Below are positions 1 to 6,730 of a stretch of DNA of 9,300 bases, one piece after another (positions within the stretch are counted from its first letter, which is position 1; each line of letters opens with the position of its first letter). This DNA is from Candidatus Kapaibacterium sp. (GTDB lineage: Bacteria > Bacteroidota > Ignavibacteria > Kapaibacteriales > UBA961): the NCBI GenBank assembly GCA_023259575.1, contig JALRHN010000082.1, forward strand, positions 1-9,300, given 5' to 3'. The translations under genes and the position numbers were made by a program. The notes beneath the pieces were generated by a model. It was not told where the DNA came from. It saw nothing but the letters and a program-made list of their open reading frames with translations, and did no database searches.

Positions 1-1695
1 AATATCATTACTATTACCTGAAATAATACTTGAATAGGTTGCAGAAGAGTTCACATTATTTCCAGAACCACCACCAATAAATGCATAGCTAGCATTTGCG
101 CCTATATTATTGTCCTGTCCAGTTCCTATCATTGAGTAAACGGCACTTGTTGATATATCATTGATATTACCTGAAACAATAACTGAGTAGTCAGATGAAG
201 CACCAATATTATTATTATAACCTCCAGCAACTACTGCATAATCTACATCAGCGATATCATTTAAATATCCACCACCAATTACGGAACGTTGTCCATTAGC
301 AGCTATTGCATTTTGCATACCACCACCGATAAAGGAACTATTAGCAGCATTATTGATATTATTGCTAATACCACCTGCAATTGTAGATCCATCTGCATCT
401 TGCACTATAGAATTTGATGCACCACCACCAATTGTAGAACTATCTGAATTTGTAATTGTATTACCTCTACCTCCTGATATTGTATTCAGTAAAGCATTGG
501 TTTGTATTAAATTATTAATACCACCACCAATAACTGATGCATCAGATTGAGAAACAATTTGATTATTACTTCCACCGTTAATCGCAGATGAATCGGTTAA
601 CATGATAAGATTATAAGAACCACCAGATAGATTATTGTCTTTACCTGTTCTGATGCTTTGATATCTACCACCACTAATTGTAGAATATTGAGCTATACTA
701 GAAGCACCAATAATGGCATTATCATAACCTCCGCTTATCACAGAGTGATCAGAAGTAATAGAGTCAAGTTCACCAGCACCTATACTCATTCTTCCAGAAA
801 TAAAATTATTAAGTCCACCATTGATTCCACTGTATGTACCAGTAATAAGATTACCTTGCCCACCTGCAATCAGAGAGTATGAATTACTGATTGAATTCCT
901 CATACCACCTTGAATGCTGGAATAGTCAGAATTTGTACCTACATTATTTTCTCTTCCACCACCAATAAAGGCATAACTAGACTTAATAGTGTGTGTAAAA
1001 CCGCCACCAATTAGGGATAAGTTTCCATCATTTACATGATTATCACCTGCAAAAATTGAAGAGCTGGCTCCTGTAACTCTATTGTTTTTACCACCTAAAA
1101 TCATAGCATAATTTCCAAGTGCTTGATTACTTTCACCACTTAGAACTAGACCATGTAAATTAGTAGCTTTATTAAGATTACCTGTAACTACCATTGAATA
1201 TTGTCCAGAATTTATATTATTCTGTCCACCAACAATAATACCATATTGACCCGAATTCAAGTTATTAATACCACCTACTACAGATGAGTAACCACCACTA
1301 GCAGTATTTGAAGAACCTGCACCAACAAATGCATAGGACATAGTTGCTTTATTATTTTCTCCACCAACAATAGCAGCAGAAATTCCATTAGCATTATTCC
1401 AGCGTCCACCTAAAATTGCAGCATTCATCGCAGAAACGACATTTAAGCTACCACCACTTACAATTCCATTAGTACCAGATGATTGAACTTGATTTTGTAA
1501 ACCACCAACTATTGATGAATAATCACCATTTGATTTATTCTCTTTACCGCCACCAACAAATGAGTATTGTCCAGTTGCAGCATTGGCTTCTCCACCAACT
1601 ATAGTTCCAAATGTACCCGTAACTCTATTATTAAAGCCACCCAATATTGAATTATAATTTGTAAGAGTAGAATTATTATCTCCGCCACCGATAAA
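1..1695 (-). repeat. About 36 tandem degenerate protein repeats, I-x-G-G-x-x-N type
   Basis: Within the surface protein, residues 173-737 repeat a unit of roughly [YS]-S-x-I/V-x-G-G-x-x-N-x-x-x-G. Examples are IVGGEANAATGQYSF, IVGGQNNINSGQYSM and IGGGMQNAIAANGQRSV. Units in the first half are mostly 15 residues; those nearer the left edge are mostly 16-17, giving a DNA period of about 45-51 bases. Codons vary freely between units, so this is not a recent DNA tandem duplication. On the plus strand it shows as recurring ccaccacca blocks, the reverse complement of Gly-Gly-Gly codons. The array continues past the left edge. Confidence 0.9.
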
Positions 1696-2211
1696 TGATT
1701 TATATCCTAATACAGTATTAGCAAGAGTTTTATCACCCTTTCTAACTTCTGTTGGGAATAGTTTTTCTCTTAAATCAGGTGTAAAGTTTGATTCACTCAC
1801 CACATCTGGTGCCACATTAGCAGCCATCAGAGAATAAGGAGCTGATTGCATCGGTATTCTGCTTGCCTGTGGTATACCATCAACTGCAATATCTACAAAG
1901 TATTGTCTATCAAATTTTAACTGAGCAGGTAAACCAGCGCTGCGACCTAAAGTAATATTATATAAACCACCAGGAGCCAATGTAATAGTATCTCTTTGTT
2001 CAAATAAAGGGAAACCACCCAAGGCAGATTCATAAATACCAACTTTAATGACATGAGTTCCTTCCATAAATTTAGAATCGAAGGAATTCGTAAGAGCTCC
2101 TTGTAAACTAAGTGTTCTAGGAACTTGAACCTGAGAAGAAGCTTTTTGACTAAATGCCAAAAAACCCAAACATAATGCTATGAACAGCATCTTACCGTTA
2201 CAACATTTCAT
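1..2211 (-). CDS. Secreted repeat-rich surface protein, YadA-head-like (3' end outside window)
   Basis: The frame is open for 737 codons from ATG at 2211 to the left edge; I checked it codon by codon and found no stop, so the C-terminus lies outside. Residues 1-26 look like a signal peptide (K2, K7, then hydrophobic 8-20, cleavage near ASS-Q27). Residues 30-135 form a module beginning VPRTLSLQG and ending SAPYSLMAANVA, with a central LYNITLG strand. It matches a domain common at the N-terminus of Bacteroidota/Ignavibacteria surface proteins. After a charged linker (136-172), residues 173-737 are about 36 degenerate units of 14-20 residues around I-x-G-G-x-x-N. These resemble the left-handed beta-roll of YadA-type heads. 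The visible mature part has no cysteine and the repeat region is poor in charge. Inference: an exported, possibly trimeric fibre or adhesin. The missing end should show the anchor (YadA barrel, T9SS signal or S74 chaperone). The start is supported by a ribosome binding site 8 bases upstream. Export and repeat structure are fairly sure; function is unknown. Confidence 0.85.
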   Translation of the reverse strand, partial: MKCCNGKMLFIALCLGFLAFSQKASSQVQVPRTLSLQGALTNSFDSKFMEGTHVIKVGIYESALGGFPLFEQRDTITLAPGGLYNITLGRSAGLPAQLKFDRQYFVDIAVDGIPQASRIPMQSAPYSLMAANVAPDVVSESNFTPDLREKLFPTEVRKGDKTLANTVLGYKSFIGGGDNNSTLTNYNSILGGFNNRVTGTFGTIVGGEANAATGQYSFVGGGKENKSNGDYSSIVGGLQNQVQSSGTNGIVSGGSLNVVSAMNAAILGGRWNNANGISAAIVGGENNKATMSYAFVGAGSSNTASGGYSSVVGGINNLNSGQYGIIVGGQNNINSGQYSMVVTGNLNKATNLHGLVLSGESNQALGNYAMILGGKNNRVTGASSSIFAGDNHVNDGNLSLIGGGFTHTIKSSYAFIGGGRENNVGTNSDYSSIQGGMRNSISNSYSLIAGGQGNLITGTYSGINGGLNNFISGRMSIGAGELDSITSDHSVISGGYDNAIIGASSIAQYSTISGGRYQSIRTGKDNNLSGGSYNLIMLTDSSAINGGSNNQIVSQSDASVIGGGINNLIQTNALLNTISGGRGNTITNSDSSTIGGGASNSIVQDADGSTIAGGISNNINNAANSSFIGGGMQNAIAANGQRSVIGGGYLNDIADVDYAVVAGGYNNNIGASSDYSVIVSGNINDISTSAVYSMIGTGQDNNIGANASYAFIGGGSGNNVNSSATYSSIISGNSNDI

Positions 2212-2219
2212 AGGTACAA

Positions 2220-2225
2220 CCTTTC
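2220..2225 (-). promoter_or_regulatory. Ribosome binding site of the surface-protein gene
   Basis: GAAAGG on the minus strand, with 8 bases between it and the ATG at 2211. It supports that start, which also gives a well-formed signal peptide. Confidence 0.6.
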
Positions 2226-2237
2226 ATTTAATTGAGA

Positions 2238-2268
2238 ATTATATATTTATTTCAAAAATCAAGTGTAA
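2238..2268 (-). promoter_or_regulatory. Possible promoter of the surface-protein gene
   Basis: On the minus strand TTACAC (2263-2268) is followed after 17 bases by TATATA (2240-2245), which overlaps TATAAT (2238-2243, 19-base spacing). It would start transcription about 20 bases before the ATG and lies after the dxs terminator, where a new promoter is needed. The region is very AT-rich, so a chance match is quite possible. I saw no Bacteroidota-type TAnnTTTG element here. The rest of the 2212-2450 gap shows nothing besides this and the terminator. Confidence 0.3.
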
Positions 2269-2389
2269 TTGTGTCATTTCATTGCCTAAACAGATTTATG
2301 CAAATGGATACACAGCGTCAAAATAAGAAATTTTCATCATTAAAAGACTATAATATCTCATAATAATGGTAATTCTTACAAATTGATGC

Positions 2390-2427
2390 AAAAAAGAAAG
2401 CACTGATCTTTATAACAAAATCAGTGC
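2390..2427 (-). terminator. Intrinsic terminator after dxs
   Basis: On the minus strand GCACTGAT (2420-2427) pairs perfectly with ATCAGTGC (2400-2407) across a 12-base loop, followed at once by TTTCTTTTTT (2390-2399). It begins 23 bases after the dxs stop codon. This is a classic Rho-independent terminator and should separate dxs from the repeat-protein gene. Confidence 0.88.
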
Positions 2428-2450
2428 CAAAGGAATAATTTAAGAGAACT

Positions 2451-4358
2451 CTATAAAGTTTTAGTTACGATATCTGCTATACCCCTAGCATCTAATTTTA
2501 ATTCTTGTAAAAGTTCTTCTTGCGTTCCGTGATCAACAAAGATATCTGGTATGCCATGTAATAATAAATTGCCTTGATATCCATGCTCTGCAGCAAATTC
2601 TGCAATGGCGCTACCAAATCCACCTTGAATCTGGCCATCTTCTACTGTCAGAATAGTATTAAATCTATTCATAATATCTTTTAACATCTCTTCATCTAAA
2701 GGCTTTGCAAATCGAGCATTAACAACATGAATAGATTTACCTTGTTCCTTTTCTATTATAGAAGCAGCAAGTATACTCTCTTGAACCATTTTTCCAAAAG
2801 CAATAATGGCAATATCTTTACCTTCTAAGATTGTTTCAGATTTTCCTAATGGGATACTAATTGGCTTACTTAGTGGCACCCCAATAGCATTTCCACGCGG
2901 ATATCGAATAGCCGAAGGGCCATCAGTATAATCATAAATAGCCGAATGCAACATATTACGTAATTCTTGCTCATCCTTTGGGGCCATTACAATCATACCT
3001 TGAATAAGGCGAAGATAGCCAATGTCCAATACACCATGATGTGTTGGGCCATCTGCACCAACCAAACCTGAACGGTCTAGAGCAAAAACAACATGCAAAT
3101 CTTGTAATGCACAATCGTGGACAATATTATCAAATGCTCTTTGCAGAAATGATGAATAAATTGCACAAACTGGAACAATACCTTCGCAAGCCAAACCAGC
3201 AGCAAATGTTACTGCATGGCTTTCTGCAATTCCTACATCAATTACTTTTTCTGGATAAGAAGCAGCTAATATATCTAATCCTGTTCCATCTGGCATTGCT
3301 GCAGTTATTCCTATAACACGAGGATTCTGCGAACAAATTTCTGTCATTGCATCCCCAAAAACCTTTTGATATGTAGGAGGAGGAGCTATAGTTGGAGCAG
3401 GCTTAGGAAAAGACTTACCGGTAATTTTGTCTACTTTACCAATTGCATGTAAAAATTGCTTGTCATTTTCGGCTGGTGCATATCCTTTTCCCTTTTGTGT
3501 TATGATATGCAACAAAGTTGGGCCTTTTACATCCTTTAAATTTTGAAGCATTGTGACAAGATTATTAACATTATGTCCATTGATAGGCCCATAATAATTA
3601 AAACCCAATGCTTCGAATAACATTCCAGGCGTTAAAAGTGCCTTTAACCCATCATCCAATTTATGAGCAACTTTTCTGATTCTATCGCCAACAGTATCCA
3701 TTTTCCCAGCAATATCCCAAACATGCGAACGTAATTTGGTAGCTGTTGGAGTAGCAAAAATCTGAGAAAAGTAATTACTTAATGCCCATACATTTGGGGC
3801 AATAGACATATTATTATCATTCAGAATAACTAATAGATCTCGATTTTGTACACCGCAATTATTCATTGCTTCATATACCATTCCGCCAGTCATTGCTCCA
3901 TCACCAATAATGGCAGCTACTCGATTTGTTTTTCCAAGGACATCTCTTGCAGTTGCCAATCCTAAAGCTGCTGAGATACTAGTACTAGCATGCCCAGCGC
4001 CAAAAACATCATATTCACTTTCACTACGTTTTAAGAATCCAGATAAACCATCTTTAGTACGGATTGTATGAAGTTCATCTCTTCTTCCAGTAAGAATCTT
4101 ATGAGGATACCCTTGATGCCCTGTATCCAAAACAATTTTATCTTCTGGAGTATTAAATACATAATGTAAAGCTACTGTTAGCTCTACAACTCCAAGGCCA
4201 GCACCGAAATGTCCACCAACTTTAGTGATAGTATCTATCATATATTCTCGAACTTCATCGCTGACAGTTTTTAAAGCACTTTCTGGCAAAGCGCGTAGAT
4301 CGGCTGGAGAATGTATATCAAGAAGATATTTATAATCGAATTGGCCTGATATCGGCAT
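2451..4358 (-). CDS. dxs: 1-deoxy-D-xylulose-5-phosphate synthase
   Basis: Cytosolic thiamine-diphosphate enzyme that joins pyruvate and glyceraldehyde 3-phosphate into DXP, the first step of the MEP isoprenoid pathway (also used for thiamine and pyridoxal). At 635 residues it is close to the roughly 620 of E. coli Dxs and looks intact. Visible motifs: GGHFGAGLG (48-56, H50), GHQGYPHK (80-87, H81), GDGAMTGG (152-159) with the downstream NDNN (180-183) of the ThDP/Mg site, NGHN (260-263), the catalytic Glu in VGIAESHAV (E379, equivalent to E. coli E370), YSSFLQRAFD (401-410), and DRSGLVGADGPTHHG (428-442). The C-terminal transketolase-like domain follows. The usual Gln after the catalytic Glu is Ser here, and a proline-rich linker (318-329) joins the two halves. 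The ATG at 4358 fits the family's usual N-terminus, although no clear Shine-Dalgarno precedes it. It lies 71 bases behind the aldo/keto reductase and ends at a strong terminator. Confidence 0.98.
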   Translation of the reverse strand: MPISGQFDYKYLLDIHSPADLRALPESALKTVSDEVREYMIDTITKVGGHFGAGLGVVELTVALHYVFNTPEDKIVLDTGHQGYPHKILTGRRDELHTIRTKDGLSGFLKRSESEYDVFGAGHASTSISAALGLATARDVLGKTNRVAAIIGDGAMTGGMVYEAMNNCGVQNRDLLVILNDNNMSIAPNVWALSNYFSQIFATPTATKLRSHVWDIAGKMDTVGDRIRKVAHKLDDGLKALLTPGMLFEALGFNYYGPINGHNVNNLVTMLQNLKDVKGPTLLHIITQKGKGYAPAENDKQFLHAIGKVDKITGKSFPKPAPTIAPPPTYQKVFGDAMTEICSQNPRVIGITAAMPDGTGLDILAASYPEKVIDVGIAESHAVTFAAGLACEGIVPVCAIYSSFLQRAFDNIVHDCALQDLHVVFALDRSGLVGADGPTHHGVLDIGYLRLIQGMIVMAPKDEQELRNMLHSAIYDYTDGPSAIRYPRGNAIGVPLSKPISIPLGKSETILEGKDIAIIAFGKMVQESILAASIIEKEQGKSIHVVNARFAKPLDEEMLKDIMNRFNTILTVEDGQIQGGFGSAIAEFAAEHGYQGNLLLHGIPDIFVDHGTQEELLQELKLDARGIADIVTKTL

Positions 4359-4429
4359 AATATAGCTTTATAAATGAAAAAATTGTTTAAGAGTAACTAG
4401 AATAAAAGCAATAGAAGTTCCATACACAA

Positions 4430-5914
4430 TTAATGAAGCTTCATTCCCATCCAATCTACTCTATCTAATACAGGTATATCTTTTTGCATAGCTTCTAGGA
4501 CATCGTCAATATAATGTTGATTTCTAGCACCAATCAAAACAGTAGAAATTCCTTTTACTGTTCTAGCAGCATTAAAAGCAATCTGCGATAAAGGTTGTCC
4601 GGTGAATTTACCAGGAAAAGCTTTTTCTAAAACAGAACGAATATACGCATTCCTTTGCGCTATTTGGTTGAATTTTACCGTATTATATGTATTAATGGTA
4701 TTCGTAATGGATGCCAATTGTTTGGCCATATTCATAGACCATTGGATCATGGATTCATCCTGCAATTTATTAATCGTAGATAATCCTAATGCCATACTTG
4801 ATAGAATCATATTTCTATATGTATGCCACTCTTCCATACTTGAAAAATTGCGCCATTTTGTTTGCAATTCCGCCACAGAAGTAATAAGATCTACTAATAG
4901 ATCTCTATCTTTTTGATCATATGGTAGAATGTCAATATTACGAACGAATGTATCTGAAGCCATAGCAATTTGATAGATATCTTCGATCAAAGCTTGCTCA
5001 TCAATGCCCTCTTGAAAGCCATTATCTGATAATCGTATCAATGTATTATTTCGCATTGCATTTAATGGTCTATTTACAAGACACACCATATTATGTTCTT
5101 CAGCAAATTCAATCAATGTTAAGGATTCATCTTCTTGATTGAGCTCTGTTGCTGCATCAGTTTCTACCAAATTAAATGGAAACTGTATTACATGAAAATG
5201 ATGATTTATTTTGATATTATTTGCAATTGCTAAACACTGTTCTAAAGAACAAAAATGAGGATGATCCGCACTTAATGGCATTGTATTAGACGAAATTCCA
5301 TATGAGCGAATAAGGCCTTTATCTACAGCAGATTCCATCCATTCAAAAGCTTTTTCAATGTTTATATAGAACATATCTCTGATTTCTTCTAGAGATTTCC
5401 CTTCGAAAAGATGTTTTTGCATTAAGTACATTTCTGGATTATGTAATAGCAAAACATCCAAATAGTCTAATTGGAGTCTTTGAAGTGATTCATGTAATTG
5501 TTCTTCTAAGTATTCAGGATGAATACAATATTCTAAGCCTTGTTCTAATTCTATGATATCTGGATATTGATTGTTCTCAGCTTTTCTTTGTTGAGATCTG
5601 GCAAATGATTCACCTTCGATATAGCCATACTTAGATATAATTATTATGTCAGATCGCTTTATATCATGTTGAATATGTTTGAGAACTTCGCCAATCGCTC
5701 GTTCACTTTCACCATCAGAATAATTATCAGATGTATCAATTACATTAATACCACTCATTAATGCTTTCATTAATGATATTTGATGTTCAGGATTTTGCCT
5801 GCCAATACGATATGCACCAAATCCAGCAATAGATGCCATCTGTCCACTAGGCCAGGCAGTATATTGTAATTCAGGGAAATGAGAGGAATATTCTTTTGTG
5901 GTATCTTCAAACAT
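4430..5914 (-). CDS. Long aldo/keto reductase family oxidoreductase
   Basis: NAD(P)H-dependent oxidoreductase of the aldo/keto reductase TIM-barrel family; substrate unknown. Residues are counted from an upstream in-frame TTG at 5926 (498 residues). The catalytic tetrad is complete: D64 and Y69 in NVIDTSDNYSDGESER, K99 in ISKYGY and H162 in LLLHNPE. Other barrel landmarks are VIQFPFNLVE (246-255), LVNRPLNA (283-290) and the C-terminal cofactor-binding stretch STVLIGARNQHYIDDVLEAM (461-480). Typical members have 310-350 residues. The excess lies mainly in a helical-looking stretch at about 300-445, before the last strand, with a smaller insert near 103-140. I prefer the ATG at 5914 (494 residues) because the TTG at 5926 has no Shine-Dalgarno; neither has a good one. 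The gene sits 57 bases behind the barrel-protein gene and 71 before dxs, so cotranscription is plausible. The family is sure. Sugar or aldehyde dehydrogenase activity (aldose 1-dehydrogenase-like) is only a guess. Confidence 0.9.
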   Translation of the reverse strand: MFEDTTKEYSSHFPELQYTAWPSGQMASIAGFGAYRIGRQNPEHQISLMKALMSGINVIDTSDNYSDGESERAIGEVLKHIQHDIKRSDIIIISKYGYIEGESFARSQQRKAENNQYPDIIELEQGLEYCIHPEYLEEQLHESLQRLQLDYLDVLLLHNPEMYLMQKHLFEGKSLEEIRDMFYINIEKAFEWMESAVDKGLIRSYGISSNTMPLSADHPHFCSLEQCLAIANNIKINHHFHVIQFPFNLVETDAATELNQEDESLTLIEFAEEHNMVCLVNRPLNAMRNNTLIRLSDNGFQEGIDEQALIEDIYQIAMASDTFVRNIDILPYDQKDRDLLVDLITSVAELQTKWRNFSSMEEWHTYRNMILSSMALGLSTINKLQDESMIQWSMNMAKQLASITNTINTYNTVKFNQIAQRNAYIRSVLEKAFPGKFTGQPLSQIAFNAARTVKGISTVLIGARNQHYIDDVLEAMQKDIPVLDRVDWMGMKLH

Positions 5915-5971
5915 GGATGATAGCAATTTCGAAATAAAAAAGGGAAAGACGATACTGTTATTCAGTAGCTC

Positions 5972-6712
5972 TTACAGTTTATACTGAATCAAAACAGTGG
6001 TAGTTATAGCGCCAATAATGGATTCTACTTTTTCAGAAAGATTTGAAGGAGTAAAAAGTTCTCCTCTTGCATCATTTCTACCAAGAAGATTAAATGCATT
6101 ATAACCAGCAGAAATATTTACATACCAAGGAGCAAATACTTCACCATCCACACCAATACGTAGCCCCATTCCTAATCTGGTTGCTGTTTCTTTTCCATAA
6201 ATTCTTGTAGTATCTCTAAAATCTTGATTATCATAGTCCAGATTAACGATCAATTCAGACTTTTGAATCATAGATAATTTTAGATCAGCAGCGGCATAAA
6301 GTTTTGCATTTGCTAAAGGCAAGCTTAAAAAGGCATATTCAAAACCAGCAGAAATAGTTGGTATATGCACGCTGTGAGTTGCATAAATATTATAGAATTT
6401 GTCTGGCAGACGTTGAACGCCACGTAAAAACACATAATCAAAACTAATTGGTATTCTATATGTTCTATTTTTATCTACAGACAAAGTAGTTCTTAAGCTT
6501 AGGGCAGTTTGAGCATTTGGGAAGCCTCCACCAACAGTTGTATTGTTTCCTTTGGGGAATATCTGCTTATTAGCTGGATTATCACCATTAAAAGTGATAG
6601 AACTAATACCTATACCCAGATAGGTTTCACCATCAAAGATTTGAGCAGATATGTTCAAATTACATAGTATGGCTGCTACCACAAATGAATATATATGTTT
6701 CATAGAGATCAT
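5972..6712 (-). CDS. Predicted outer-membrane beta-barrel protein, function unknown
   Basis: 246 residues from ATG 6712, or 243 from the fourth codon (ATG 6703). The later start gives the neater signal peptide: MKH, a hydrophobic run, then NISA-Q with cleavage after residue 23. Neither start has a Shine-Dalgarno, so the choice is open. After the signal peptide the chain has no hydrophobic helix. Instead it alternates in short amphipathic strands (about 29-40, 69-79, 84-95, 115-128, 136-147, 150-159, 176-188, 195-207 and 230-246). It is rich in Tyr, Gly and Asn and ends ...VLIQYKL. This is the look of a small 8-10-stranded outer-membrane barrel of the OmpA-like/PorT-like kind, though it ends in Leu rather than the common Phe. 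I do not recognise a specific family. It begins 18 bases after the glycosyltransferase stop, so the two are very likely cotranscribed and perhaps functionally coupled. Confidence 0.75.
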   Translation of the reverse strand: MISMKHIYSFVVAAILCNLNISAQIFDGETYLGIGISSITFNGDNPANKQIFPKGNNTTVGGGFPNAQTALSLRTTLSVDKNRTYRIPISFDYVFLRGVQRLPDKFYNIYATHSVHIPTISAGFEYAFLSLPLANAKLYAAADLKLSMIQKSELIVNLDYDNQDFRDTTRIYGKETATRLGMGLRIGVDGEVFAPWYVNISAGYNAFNLLGRNDARGELFTPSNLSEKVESIIGAITTTVLIQYKL

Positions 6713-6730
6713 AAAAGAATGAAAAACAGA

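Noticed and set aside
353..882. Plus-strand reading frames at 353-550 and 658-882
   Set aside because: They lie opposite the continuous 737-codon repeat-protein frame, and their Pro-rich composition simply reflects antisense Gly codons of the repeats.
1..1695. CRISPR-like or satellite-like DNA repeat with recurring ccaccacca blocks every 45-51 bases
   Set aside because: The units are not identical in DNA, spacing follows whole codons, and the frame stays open throughout, so the periodicity is that of a repeated protein motif.
3041..3316. Plus-strand open frame of 91 codons
   Set aside because: It is antisense to the catalytic core of dxs, with no signal or ribosome site; a shadow frame.
4359..4429. 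Promoter or terminator in the gap between the aldo/keto reductase and dxs
   Set aside because: Only AT-rich sequence is seen; no stem with a T-tract and no convincing -35/-10 pair.
4602..4916. Plus-strand open frame of 104 codons
   Set aside because: It is antisense to the aldo/keto reductase; no recognisable domain.
5915..5926. TTG at 5926 as the start of the aldo/keto reductase
   Set aside because: It adds only four residues, has no Shine-Dalgarno, and an ATG follows at 5914; unlike the glycosyltransferase TTG, nothing supports it.
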